The notes under the pieces are model-generated. The model made no database searches. It was given only the letters and a program-made list of their open reading frames with translations, and was not told where the DNA came from. This document shows positions 20,701 to 31,100 of a stretch of DNA of 45,006 nucleotides, piece after piece; position 1 is the stretch's first letter; every line of letters starts with the position of its first letter. The translations under genes were made by a program, and so were the position numbers. This stretch comes from a virus. Where the stretch lies: IMG/VR virus record IMGVR_UViG_3300021364_000045, positions 1-45,006 of that record. The stretch is one strand, 5' to 3'.

Positions 20701-23436
20701 ATATACTCTAGAGGTATTTGTAAGTAATGTTCCTCTTCTCTGAACATACTTTACGCTATATCTTCTCTCAACTCCAGCGTCAGATACAACTTTGATCAGA
20801 TCATTAGACCTCAGGTTTTTTCTAGGATCAGCAGTCAAACTGGTAATTTCAAAATAAGTATTTGATGCCTTTCCGTTTACCTGTGCAATTTCGATTGCAT
20901 TATAGAAGTTTTCGTCATCAAGAATTGTATCTGCAGAGAACTTGCTGTTAGCAGCACCACCAGAGATAGACTTGATGTCCTTCATGGTATAAGTTCTTAC
21001 AGTGTCACCCCAAAGATCAACTTCGAGCAATGCTGCAGTACCTGTAGTCATTGTAATTGTCGCTACAGGAACACCACTGTAAACAGTTGCATTATCTGAT
21101 TTGAAGTGCCATTTATTTGGGAAAATGTCCCCACTTGATTCTCCATCATCAAGTTCAACAGTCATCAGTCCACCAATTGAGTTGACATCTAACTTATATG
21201 GAAATAATTGACCACCAACTGCTCTATCTAATCTTACAGACTCTAAGCTATTCAGATTAGGACCAATTTTCAATTCTGTTGTTGCAGTTGGATTGGCAAT
21301 TTGAGAATAACCAGATCCGCCATCAAGAACTTTGATTGATTTGATAGTGCCGTTTTTGATGATTCTTGCCTGTGCTCTTCTGCCCTCATTGCCATAATCT
21401 GGATCTGTGACGATCAATTCACCATCTTTGAAGGTTCCAATAACATTTGAAAGGATAATTTCATCCCAACCCTCTGCACTAAAAGATGCTTCAACAATAC
21501 CTGTTGCACCAGAAGATGAACCTGTAATCTTTGCACCATAAGTTTTTACACCACTGGCATAAGCACCAACAGTTACATTACTATGTACTTTCAAAGATGT
21601 GAATGTTGTAGTATCAAAAATGCCAAGTCTAAAGATTGAATCGCGATTATCTTTACCAGAAATCAGACCATTACTGTCTGTAGTAGTAGAAACCGATGAC
21701 AAATATTTTGCATGGGCGCAACCAATAGGAGTAGAAGAAAGTTCATCTACACGTCTTACAATTGCTCTATCAGTTCCACTAGAAACATTTGATGTATTTA
21801 CGTCTTGTACAGTAGTACCAGTTTGAATAAAATCTCCCGCAGTCAGGGAAACTAGCATGGTATAAACACGGCGAGCATTAGATCCTGATGTAATGCCATT
21901 TTGTGCGGTTCCTGCAGGAGCATCTGCTCCTCTAAGAATAGATCCTTCAACAATGTTCCCAGTTTTATCTGAAGGTTGCTGATTGCTGGTCGCCATACCA
22001 CCAATCAAAGAATCTGTCCAATCAAAAGTTGCTTGTGCGTCTAAATTCTCAATTTGAACAAGATAATAACGCAATGGAGCAGAACCTCTACCACCACTAC
22101 TAAGACCTAAGTAAGAGTCTGTAAATCTTCCATAAAACTTGAGTTGCGATAGTGCTTCTGTGCTAACAGATCCAGAAACAATGTTATCAAGATCAATTGA
22201 ACCAAAAACATTCTGAACATTCAAGAATGCACCTTGAGGAACAGAGATACTTGCTCTTTCTCTAGTTAAAGTATCTCTTGCTCTATCAAAAGTTTTGAAT
22301 TTTGTACCAGTGCTTTCAATTTCATATCCACGAACATATGCCTTACCTGGAGAAATTGCTGCAACAATGGAATCTTTTGAATCATCGAAAGAAAGACCAT
22401 TATATGTGCCGTCATTACCTAGAGGATAAACTCCATTGTTTTCTCCATCATCATCATGGTTTTTGATTTCTAAACCATAATTTCTTACAATGTAGTCTCC
22501 AGACTCATCATAAGTTCTTCTTGCAAGAATCTCTTCAATATCAGACCATGATTTCTTCTCTACCTTTCTCTCAATGATTCCATCTCTAATTCTGAGAAGT
22601 TCAATGAAGTTGTTCTCAACAGCAGCATCAATCAATCTAGATGCCAGAGTGAGTGTAATCTTGAGACGATGAGCACCAGGAGCAGCATAGTTGCTGAAAC
22701 CAGCAGCGTTATCATTCAGAGAATTATCTTCATCTGGAGTAATAAGCTCTTCCTGTACGAGGAAACCAACTCTACAAGTTGGAGTAGTTGAATACTTATC
22801 AACAATAAGTGTTTGAGCAGCATTACGTACAAAATGCCCATTGACGTAATAAATACCTTCTTGAATAAAGACAGCAGAACCATTCCCCGTTGCGGTATTC
22901 TGTGTCAGTTCCAGAGTGGTGGCAGAACCAAATGGTTTATAAACAGTTGGTCTTGCAGAACCTGTAATTCCTACGACGGCAGTTGGAGAACCAACAATAT
23001 CAGAAGAAAGAATTTCACCTTCTTGGAATCTTCTATTTGTTGTAGCAGTACCACTGCTTTCATATCTTACAAAAAATGTTGCAGAATCTGCTGAGGTTTC
23101 CTCAGTAGCATTCAATACTTTCGCTACAACACCAGTAGTTTCGCCAGTCAGAGTAGCACCCAAAAATTGTGAGAGGGTGAAACCCTGAGAAAAACTAGAA
23201 ATTTTTACATATGCATAGCTATTGTTGAAAGATACCTCTCCAGGGACCACCATGGATCCCTCTTTCATGAGGTATTTTCCAACACTTTCAACTTGATTTT
23301 GAAGAACTGACTGTAATGTCGTCAGTTCTCTTGATTGAATTGAATATCCTGGTCTAAAAAGAACTCTGTAAAAATCCTTATTAGAATCAAAATCGTCGTA
23401 GTAAGGAGTTACATTTAGATTCGTACTCTGTGGCAT
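14800..23436 (-). CDS. Giant baseplate/tail structural protein with DUF4815-type N-terminus (2878 aa)
   Basis: The N-terminus (TPYYDDFDSNKDFYRVLFRPG, then SRELTTLQSVLQNQVESVGKYL) has the signature of DUF4815 phage proteins. Around residues 1310-1380 a helical block reads YTMKDIRKLEDRIERMEYY and then TGLDRFKSG, also typical of this family. GSGY beta-repeats occur singly near residues 709 and 2015 and as a run of four near 2620-2780. The family is usually several times shorter, so this version is greatly expanded. The gene lies directly after gp8, where T4 has gp9/gp10, so it is probably a baseplate-peripheral protein that connects fibres (inference). GGAAG lies about 9 nt before the ATG. No signal peptide or membrane segment is visible. 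Confidence 0.8.
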   Translation of the reverse strand: MPQSTNLNVTPYYDDFDSNKDFYRVLFRPGYSIQSRELTTLQSVLQNQVESVGKYLMKEGSMVVPGEVSFNNSYAYVKISSFSQGFTLSQFLGATLTGETTGVVAKVLNATEETSADSATFFVRYESSGTATTNRRFQEGEILSSDIVGSPTAVVGITGSARPTVYKPFGSATTLELTQNTATGNGSAVFIQEGIYYVNGHFVRNAAQTLIVDKYSTTPTCRVGFLVQEELITPDEDNSLNDNAAGFSNYAAPGAHRLKITLTLASRLIDAAVENNFIELLRIRDGIIERKVEKKSWSDIEEILARRTYDESGDYIVRNYGLEIKNHDDDGENNGVYPLGNDGTYNGLSFDDSKDSIVAAISPGKAYVRGYEIESTGTKFKTFDRARDTLTRERASISVPQGAFLNVQNVFGSIDLDNIVSGSVSTEALSQLKFYGRFTDSYLGLSSGGRGSAPLRYYLVQIENLDAQATFDWTDSLIGGMATSNQQPSDKTGNIVEGSILRGADAPAGTAQNGITSGSNARRVYTMLVSLTAGDFIQTGTTVQDVNTSNVSSGTDRAIVRRVDELSSTPIGCAHAKYLSSVSTTTDSNGLISGKDNRDSIFRLGIFDTTTFTSLKVHSNVTVGAYASGVKTYGAKITGSSSGATGIVEASFSAEGWDEIILSNVIGTFKDGELIVTDPDYGNEGRRAQARIIKNGTIKSIKVLDGGSGYSQIANPTATTELKIGPNLNSLESVRLDRAVGGQLFPYKLDVNSIGGLMTVELDDGESSGDIFPNKWHFKSDNATVYSGVPVATITMTTGTAALLEVDLWGDTVRTYTMKDIKSISGGAANSKFSADTILDDENFYNAIEIAQVNGKASNTYFEITSLTADPRKNLRSNDLIKVVSDAGVERRYSVKYVQRRGTLLTNTSRVYVYGSIVDDVTNAQLFKIEARVGGADKNTLVLKTPDSVVKTTAKDKTETGFNFKTLKQFISTIGSGSLTFTLSGENRDFDGFSNRYTAVVADAGTSSGLSVGDIIDLSLYENQRTLATGGTNGQIVFSGLPSTFNGAVIKLTAPIFIRNARPRTKILKNAQLAVSTYNKKEIINLGKVDGFKLNAVYMSADPDASALVTDIDIKERFIFDNGQRDNVYDIARLIRKKGSEEPSGQLLVDFTYFDHSSNDGEFFSVDSYLNANNITLLYDDIPVFYSEKSGAIQLRDAIDFRPSADIGAGTSTIGYVAGAEDKGELGALRFTTVDTFVPVPGDSFELTYDFYLPRKDSVYLTRRGVFEVVQGVPSILPEYPQALEESIRLFDLDVPAYTFDPSEVSIKVYNYKRYTMKDIRKLEDRIERMEYYTTLSLLEQDTLNTSIKDAVTGLDRFKSGIVVDNFSGHNVGDTFSTEYKCAIDMQSQQLRPQHFTNQVSLREQVTDDASRSAKGYKKAGSLITLDYTEQEFIKNPFATETINLNPFLVFQYKGSLTLDPPFDEWKDTERRPNLVVNDNNLFDTIQNMADENGVLGTVWNEWQTSWSGQQELARDTSSTGNLMPWMRDFQRNLPQNLRIRNPNGSGRTRDLLVAGVTVNTTTSVMGRTRTRTRQGTQNRLAGSNVVQQSFGDRVVGMAFQPNMRARVVRFTSTALKPNTRLYAFFEGIDVSAWVCPDNNYTGEALNSPKGFGQPIITDDNGNVSGVFIIPNGAAPLREFTTNVTNELATRGISDDELDRRRVSTSSSDSSYNFQRFTGNLDDIIYDTSSSTRTFRVGERTFRLTSSSVNSEREVDVDTFSEAEYFAMGLMETVQETIVSTRVPTITQRSVSEQDQTQFVDGVRTNQEANTNYFDPVAQTFMVEGYQDGMFLSSLEVFFQSKSENVPTRCYLTETLLGTPGKKTIPFSEVTVNPTTKLKIVSDSAVSFVAGETVIGLTSGANGTVKTNLEITGTTTTVNFSNTTYTLELSNHNGIDFQPGEVLSIQRFPEPTSIVNIARDSFQVASIEMVNTGETYTTASVTIGSPQQVGGVQATAYAKIDARLQRIVEIVVTNPGSGYTSEPSVSIEGDGAGATAISRIRGESHAVEMGVGTSDDASVGTKFKFPSPIYLENNTEYAFVVVSNSIDYNMYISRLGENEIGTTQRVSTQPYLGSLFKSQNSTLWTADQFEDVKFTLNRAKFSTTSTASVELVNDKMPFIRMGPAPFETNKLSYRGGNSIGESIYSSASAPSAYADNLFGSNPRVVRVSHKNHGMSEGDYVILKGVQGVGTGDALMNGIAISKMNSIHQILNVGIDSYDVLISKDPNSQNDQATESGRGGGVFAYATENQQFQTLQPQVSLLQFPSCNVSHTIDALKADSVDYDNPNAFSTETISVVPGRNTYLTDNYAVLSEINEIYRNDGRKSLKYNITMSTTNDAVSPVLDLDRVSLFTVSNRIDKPMPDQARFGYKVYRLYPFDNTPSLGGTAEIGGIGIGSVIQNVYKVDPNGVRNFVTGSIESASTGIIQAEVVGINQEEKYIDIRYLKIPTTNVNSASGELILQQGMRFAPPQTTASLTPYVFQVVGASTDYYLQTDPIDRGGFLYRTEEEGEMGSHSAKYQTKTVNLENPATNIDVRLTANLFANKDIQVMYRIRPTSSDKIISSQPWRYFNPKFTEKSSIRSIEITNGGAGYTTAPAVTLEPANGAEVTPVIDTNTNTLTNILVTKRGSGFLSAPRVIIDSNTGGTGNALTGNQTLTSGGAGYVQGSYSSVAAIYDPNSPTNLPSAGSGATFDITVDANGNVSSVVLNSPGVGYKVGEYLTFDPTFDGAGGGSGVQVTVNNVTAAGAPTELAVAEAFIFPVDFDEETSGLADNADDIEVDDSDILDPSQEFADSFKEYKFTVEDLPEFSEFSVKIIMRLNDEKGPAYVPKIEDLRCIASA

Positions 23437-23473
23437 TGTCTATTCTTCCAGATAACGGGGGGGAATATAATAA

Positions 23474-25132
23474 TCAGAACTCGATTACAAGTTTTACGTC
23501 TTCGATTTGGTCAGCTGCTCTGGTGATAACTCTTCTGTTTTCAACGTAAATAATGTCTCCAGAATACTTGGAAAATTCAGGTTCACAAAGACCATTTACA
23601 AATGTACCTTGCTGTTGAATTGTTCCCTGACTAGATCTGTTGATTGGGCGATCTGCGCTAGAACCAGTTCCTGCGATATTATTTACAGTACCACCACCAG
23701 TTGCTGCAGTATAGAATGGATGAAGTGAACCATCAGCATCTCTCAGTTCGGGATCATTTGGTGATTGAGTATATCTCAGAATTGCAAGGTTTCCTGAAGA
23801 ATTGTACTCATAGTAATCAACAACTCTACCCTTCGCTACAACGTTGATCGTATCAGTTCCTCTAGTTACAGTATATGCCTGTGTGATGACTTCATCTTTT
23901 GCAAAAATTCCTGTACCAGTTGAAGTATCAATAATTGCAGCAAATGTACCACTAGCAGTATCTGATGTCAGTGCAGCAGATCCAGTAGCATCTTGGGGAT
24001 CTTTCAGAACACCGATTCTTCTAAAGTCTTGGTCAACGTAGAAGTCAGTTGTTTTGTCAGCAGCAGTTGATCTGTTACCATAGATCAATCTGGTGTTGAG
24101 CATAACTCTCTTTGCACCCAGTTCTTTTGAGACATTTGAACCATGTCCATTTTGTGGAGGAATTACAATCTCAATGCTTGGTGCTGTGTAACCACTGCTT
24201 GGTAGTGTTGATGAAGGAGTACCCGCTCTCAGATTGGCAACAGAAGTGTAGTACGTAGCGCCTGGAGCAAGATCTACAGTTGCGAAAGTGTAGTTTCTAC
24301 CTCTAGTTGTAATTTCAGATGCAGTTACCTCACCACTAGCGTTTGTGGTCAGTTTCAGTACAGCAAATCCGTTAGTTGCGTCATCACCATCACCTTTGAC
24401 TCTGAAATAAAGGTCTGTAGAGGCAGGAAGACCTGAACCAGAACTCTTGAGAAGTGAAACATCAAGAGCACCGTCTACAACTGAACTACCATAAGTAGTT
24501 TCTTTGACGGGAATAAAGTCTGTTGAGGTAAAGAACAGAACGTCGTTAGTTTCCAGTTTGTAAAGATACTGATATTGATACCCATCAGACAGGGTTACAA
24601 TTTGATCTGCGTTTGCCGCTGCAGCAGTAGGTGCTGTAGTACCTGTAACTGAACCAGTTGGGTTTGCAGGAGTTACGCCATTATTCAAAACCTTGAATAC
24701 CTCATAGGTATCTGGGTTCATTACATAGAACTCAGAGTCCATAAGGTTTGACGTACCAGAAGCGGTTTGGTTCGACTGGTTATAGTTTGGACGATACATG
24801 GTAAACTTTTTACCTTGTACCCAGTTATATCTTCTGACAACCTTTCTAACGTTTGAAAACCCTACTTTCTTCAGCGATAGAATATCGTCATGGATTTCAT
24901 TATAGAAATCTGTATTATCATAAGGAGGTGGAACATTGCCTTCACTCAGAGTTGGTGAAGCACTAGTTCCATAGTTGCTGTTTGCATCATACGCAGAATA
25001 CCACGATTGATGCCTTCCAATGAAGAAGTAGATGTTATTAGAGTTGGTGCCACTGTTCGTGGTGTCAAACGCTTGTAAAAATTTCTCTGCGTTATGAATT
25101 CTAAACTGCTCAGTAATTAGACTGCTAGACAT
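23474..25132 (-). CDS. gp8: Baseplate wedge subunit gp8 (552 aa)
   Basis: This is the T4 gp8 equivalent, a baseplate wedge protein that binds gp6/gp7 arms. The N-terminal half carries motifs familiar from cyanophage gp8: FRIHNAEKFLQAF, then FFIGRHQSWYSAYDA, then KKFTMYRPNYNQ and the YVMNPDTYEVFKVLNNG strand. A long insertion with the sequence SSGYTAPSIEIVIPP.GHGSN (about residues 310-335) makes it larger than T4 gp8 (334 aa). The C-terminus (SGDIIYVENRRVITRAADQIEDVKLVIEF) fits the conserved 'YxENRRPI.R...Q.E..K..I.F' end. It is preceded by a TATAAATA late promoter 30 bp upstream. It follows gp25, gp6 and the gp7-position giant, the T4 order. Confidence 0.9.
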   Translation of the reverse strand: MSSSLITEQFRIHNAEKFLQAFDTTNSGTNSNNIYFFIGRHQSWYSAYDANSNYGTSASPTLSEGNVPPPYDNTDFYNEIHDDILSLKKVGFSNVRKVVRRYNWVQGKKFTMYRPNYNQSNQTASGTSNLMDSEFYVMNPDTYEVFKVLNNGVTPANPTGSVTGTTAPTAAAANADQIVTLSDGYQYQYLYKLETNDVLFFTSTDFIPVKETTYGSSVVDGALDVSLLKSSGSGLPASTDLYFRVKGDGDDATNGFAVLKLTTNASGEVTASEITTRGRNYTFATVDLAPGATYYTSVANLRAGTPSSTLPSSGYTAPSIEIVIPPQNGHGSNVSKELGAKRVMLNTRLIYGNRSTAADKTTDFYVDQDFRRIGVLKDPQDATGSAALTSDTASGTFAAIIDTSTGTGIFAKDEVITQAYTVTRGTDTINVVAKGRVVDYYEYNSSGNLAILRYTQSPNDPELRDADGSLHPFYTAATGGGTVNNIAGTGSSADRPINRSSQGTIQQQGTFVNGLCEPEFSKYSGDIIYVENRRVITRAADQIEDVKLVIEF

Positions 25133-25161
25133 CGCTAAAAATGTAGGGTTTTTGCTTAGAT

Positions 25162-25169
25162 TATTTATA
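25162..25169 (-). promoter_or_regulatory. Putative T4-type late promoter for gp8 (TATAAATA)
   Basis: An exact TATAAATA lies in the 52-bp gap between the 3849-aa gene and gp8, 30 bp before the gp8 ATG. It is the clearest late-promoter candidate in the window because it is intergenic, matches all eight T4 late positions and has normal spacing. Confidence 0.7.
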
Positions 25170-25184
25170 TTTATTCCTGGAGCA

Positions 25185-28100
25185 TTAGATGTCCAGGCGA
25201 GTTGGTCTGGTGGTTCTTAGATAATCTCCTTGTGCGTGTGCAAATGCACATGAACCAGAAAGAATGATTCTATTACCACTCCAATCAATTTCTTCATAAC
25301 CAATTGTTTCATTGCCAAATTCAACAAGACCATATACTTGAGATGCAATAGAAACCTTGACAGTGTTCGCTACATTACTTATAGGAGTTCCAGAAAGGAG
25401 ATTTTGACCTGGATTCAATCTTAGAATAAATGTATCAGTGTCAATGATTCTATCAACGTATCCTTTTACAATTAGAGATCTCTCTTCATATATTTCCATA
25501 TCTGGTCTCAACCAGAACGTATTACCTTCAACAATCATATAGTTGAAACCATGAACTCCCTGAAGAGATAGTGAAGTATCTCCAGGATTTGCTGCAGCAG
25601 CAAGAATGCCACCAAACTCCTTAGTAGTTGATACTGGAGTAATGTTGAATCGAATTGTTGATGATATATTATTTGGGTTGTACTTAGAGTACAAGGATGA
25701 GAAGTGTCTTTCTGCAACCTGTTCAATTCTCAAATCTGAGTATGCCTTAGTCAAATCACCAATAGACATTGTTGATTCCACGTTGAATTTATTTGTTTCA
25801 AGTGCTTGGAATGTTGGATATGCACGAATTCTTCCAACAGAGATGATATTTGGTTCAGCAAGAGCGGAATCTTTTGGATAAGTTGGATTTGCCTGTAGAT
25901 AATCATATTCGCGTGATACATCCTCATCAATACCATCTTGATGTTCATGCTCAGTCATGATAGTGACCTCTTGACCAGCTCTGGTTACAGTGGTTGTAGC
26001 AGAGAGGAAGGTACTAACTGTAAATTCTTTTGCATCAAGAATTACAAGGGTCCGTATAGGCGATTCAAATGTACTCCAGAAATTATATTGATTTCTGGTG
26101 GTTACAAGAGGATAAACACTATTGATTACCTTATATGCCCTTGTTACAATAACATCGGGAACCTGGAAATAATCACGACCTTCATAATCAACAATACAGC
26201 GAGAAATTTGTTTGTTCTCGTCAATTTCAGCATGAGCAAGGGCAAATACACCAGTATCTGTCTCTGCTGGTTTGATTACAAGAATTGGTGCAGTATCATA
26301 ATCTAATCCAGTTGGGAATGATCCTGTGAGAGATTCAATAGAGTGGATTCTGCCATTTTCCTTAGAGGAAACAGTTACACTATTTGAACCGCCAAGATCT
26401 GTACTAACTGTTGCACCATTTGCAATTATTCTGTCTGGCAGAATTTGGAATTCAACTTGATTATTTCCAAGATCGGAAATAACAGTACCGACAGATTCTC
26501 CGCCAGAGAATACTAAAGTTCCAGCAGGATATGCTGTAGAATCAGAAAGAGTCATTGTAAACCTGACTCTCGCAGTAAATGATGCCTCACGACCTCTGGT
26601 AATTCCACTATAATCTGAGGTTTTGAATTGAGTTTGCTTGAGACCAACGATAGCTGTATCAATTCTAAACTTATGGATACCTGTACTTGTTCCAAGAGAA
26701 ATTGCTTGTGCAGGTGGAGCACTCAAAGAATCATAGTAATTGTCGTAAAGGAATACTCCTCTATCTCTAAATGAATACCCGAGATAATATGTGTTACCAC
26801 TTGTCAAACCTGGAATGTCTGCGTTACCTTCGTTAGTATAAACCAACTTTGTACCAGAAATAAATCCAGATGTTGATTGTGTTGAGTAATCTTCAAAATA
26901 GATTTTATTTGGTTCTCCAATGTAAGAAAGAGAAGCACCTACATTTGAAGCATCAATAAAGTAATCATTATATGTGTCAAGGTGTTCCCATTCAATAATA
27001 TCTCTATTAGTAATATCAACCAGTTCTCTTTCAGCATTCTCACCATCAACTAAAATGCTATCATCAGGTCTAAAGTATTCTCTAATTGGATAATATGCCT
27101 TTGGAAGAGATCTGAGACGCTTATTAGTTTGTGTACCATCATCAAGCACATAGTAAACTTCATTTCCATTATCATCATACTGAACATAAGATGGATCATA
27201 TAGAGGAACATTATATCCCCTAAGAACTTTCTCAAGATCCTTACCATACCAATAGAATACGTGGAGTTCACTTCCCGCAAGAACTGGATTATAGAATTCC
27301 AAAAGGGACTCATTGATTACATATGATTGTCCAAATTCTTGAATAATACCATTCACAACAACAATAATTTGAGAAGAACGATTTGGAATAATCAGACTTC
27401 CATTAGCTCTCATAATAAAGGTTGTTGTTGGTGATGATGTGTCTGGAGTATCCAATACAGTATACTTACCATTTGAATACGCAAAGAACTGTTGAGATTG
27501 ACCCTTTCTCTCAATATAAGATTTGCCAGGATTTCTTGATAAAGTAGAAAGATATGATGGGTTATTGATAACAGATGTGATTATACCAATTGAAGATCCA
27601 ATTGCAGATTCTACATTTGCACAGGAACCAACATAACTTCCAGTAGCACCATCAATAGCAATTGTATTATCAAAATACTGCGTAAGACCATGTGAACCCT
27701 GCACAGTTACAGTTTGATTCTGCATTACTGCAATGGCAATGTCTCTTGCATTATTGAAAGTTTCAATTGATTCTGCCTCTTCGCCAACAAGATGTTGGAG
27801 TGCTCCACCTGTTGCGTACAGATTTGCAGCATCCCAAGCTGGTGCATTTCCACCATAACGAAGAACATCAATGACTGCACCGAGAACATCAACAACATCA
27901 TCAATACAATTCTGAGAACCTCCAGGAACATTGAATCCTGGATTATTTGCAAGCATTCTCTCTACCGCTTCGTTTGCGATAAAGTTCTTATTGATTTCAA
28001 TCAAGTTTGAAGCATCAAGAAATCTATCAGATTGAGTAATAGTTCCAAGAAGTTTGATCGTTGATGTTGCTGAAGATGTTGTTCCAGTAATTGTTTCTCC

Positions 28101-31100
28101 AGATTGGAAGTCTCTTTCCAAAACTTCTACTTTCAAAAGACCTTTGTTTTCATAACCAAGAGGAGTTCTAGAAAGAATTTTGCCTCTAGCATTACTGGTT
28201 CCACCAGTAATAATTTCATTGTCAGAATAATTCAGAATATTTGAAACATCACTGATGTTGATAATCTTACCAATTCTCTTTGGAGGAGAAGTAAATATAA
28301 TTTCATTCGTAGTATCATTTATTGTATATGAAGAACCAGGAATTTGAATTACGCCATCAAGAAATACTAAAGCAGTTTCATTTGGTTCTAATGGATCACT
28401 TGGAGCATAATTTGGTTGTTGTGCAGTATATTGTAAATTGAACGTTGTCTGATAGTTATCAAATTGATCAGAAATGTCAATATACTTCTTCGCGTAATCT
28501 CTATTGTTGGCAACATCCGAGAATCCAAACATTCTACCAACAAACTTTGCAGTTTGGGTATGTCCATTGACTGGATCAACAAATTCTTTTGGTGGTTGTG
28601 CAAAAATAATTTTTTGCTGCAACTCCGTCTTAGAAAGTTGATTTTCTGGGTAGAATTTATGGTAAAGTTTTGTTCCAGTTACATATGGATATGCAGCATT
28701 TTCTTCTGGTGTTCCAACACTATAATCGTAGGTAGATGACTTGATGGTTGCAAAATAGCAATATCTACCCTCTGGGAATTCTGGAGTTACACAGAATCTT
28801 CCATTATACTCATCAAGATCACCACTTCCAGCAGTATATTGGAAATCTGCAGTGAAATATCCAATCTTATAGATGATTGGTGTAGATACAATTTGTGCCC
28901 AAGCAGTTGGAGTCTTTATCCACATGTTCTGGGAGAATGTCCCATTTACTGAAGAGAGGAGTAGTTTTCTATTGATTGGATCATAAGAATCTACAATTCC
29001 ATTTACACCAGCAACAGTTGTATCATCAGTATCACTTGTAACCTGTGTACAGATTTGTGAGCTGGTAAAGATATCTGTTGAACCAGTGAATGAAACAAAA
29101 TTCAGTACAATAAATTCAACAGAATCTACTGGAGGACCAACTTCATCAGATTGAAGAATTGTTCCATCGGGTAAGAAGTTTCTGGTGGCGATAGTTCTTT
29201 CAGCGTAACTTGACTCAATTTTCTTGATAGAAGACACTGAGGAATACGCATTAGAATAACCATATGGTCCATAAATTGGAGTTCCATCAAATGCCCATCC
29301 AAGAATCTTAGAGTGTGCAGTTTGATTTTCAGTATATGCTCCAGTTGTAGAGATATTATCTCCACGCTGTCTTCTCAAACCAATTGGGTTAGCAGTGTGA
29401 TAATAATTACCAGTCAAACTTGATTTGCCACCATATGAATCTGTTGCTGGTGAAGATCCCGTTTCATTGACAATCCATATATTCTTATCGTTATAACTTT
29501 CTTGTTGTTGATTATTATAAAGTAAAGTTCCGTTTGACCATAATCCAATTGCTCCAAGGGGAGTGTCTTCTTTGTCAATAGGTGCAAATGTCTCTTTTGG
29601 AATCCTTTTGATATAATCAGAGAAAACTGGATTGTTTCCAGTGTATGGTCCAAGAGTTGCTTGATATGATGGAATTCCTCTACCTTTGATGTAGATAAAT
29701 TCCTCATCAATATACGTTTCTTGAACGTCTGCTTGTCCAGATACTGTGGTAGAACCATCATTGATATCTGTTGTTGTTCCAGAGATATACCAAGAATCAA
29801 ACTCTAACTGACCAGAGTTAGATGTTGCGATTTGGAGAGACTCGATCTTCTTATCATTGATAATGGTATATGCTTTCCCAGGTTCTTGAGCAACTCCATC
29901 AAGTGTAACTAAAAGGTTGTAATCACTATATGGTTGAATTGGTGACCCTTGCTCTCTAATATCATATGTCTTATTGACATTATCAAACAGAGGAGTGATG
30001 TCATCAATAATTGCTAAGTCAATAGCAACAGTTCCTTCAGCAGAAACAACAGAACCAGCTCCTGGTTTTTCAACCATTCTGAAGAACTTATTGATGATAA
30101 GAGTCTTCAGGTTGCCATTTTCGGCAATATTTGCGGGAGTTTCTGAGTTGATGTCAATAAACTCTTTGTAGATCTCAATTGTGATCTGTTTGTATGGGTT
30201 CTGGACATCACAGATAATCTCTGGGAAGTATGAAATGCTTGTAGGAAGCACTTTATATGCCAGTCTTTCTCTGTTATGTGCAGCATCTGCAAATCTATCC
30301 CTAGGATGATATTCAGAGATTTGAATATACTTTCCATCAGGATCATCTTTTACTGCAATAATATGATAGATCTTGTCTTGAATAAGAACTCCAGTAATTG
30401 TCTCGTCATTAGCATTTATTGATTCCCACTGGATTTCAAAGTCACCTTCCGCATAATATCTAAATGAGTCACCTACTTCAATGTTTTGACCATTTCTAAT
30501 GTAAATATATCCATCAGAATCAACTTCAGTTCTAGAATCAAAGTTGAATCTATGCTGCAGTGGAGGACATGTTGTTGAACCACCCAGAGGGACTGTAGAG
30601 ACGCTAGCAGAAGAGTCTACAATAACCTCACCAAATACCAAGAATCCTGCGGGGTGAGTGGATTCTTTGATAATTTCTCTCCATTCAGATACAGGAATTT
30701 GTGATCTGATAACGTATGAGAAATCTTGATAGAAGTAAGAATCTTGGATCTTCTGAGAAGATGTGCTAAGTTTACCCAAATCATCAGAGAACAATCCACT
30801 GATCTGAGTAATTGAATTGACAATTGATGCGAGTGATGGAGTATTTACAGTTTTTGGTATAGATCTTGTGGCACTCAAATATCCAAACAAAGGTGTATCT
30901 ACAACAAATTCACCAACAACAGGATTGACTCTAATTGTTTGATTGATTTCATTGTAATCGATAACAATTCCTCTAGCAGTTGGAGTGTTTACATCTCCCT
31001 GATATACTCTTTCGCCCCTTTCATATTTTGTACCAATAGTTGGTTGAAAATTGCCATTAGAATCTTTACCAACATTAATCAATTGCATAGAAACTGGAAT

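Noticed and set aside
23457-23463. Run of seven G (C on the coding strand) as a possible slippage or phase-variation site
   Set aside because: It lies in the gap between gp8 and the 2878-aa gene, outside any reading frame and before the Shine-Dalgarno, so slippage would not alter a protein. Only an effect on spacing could remain.
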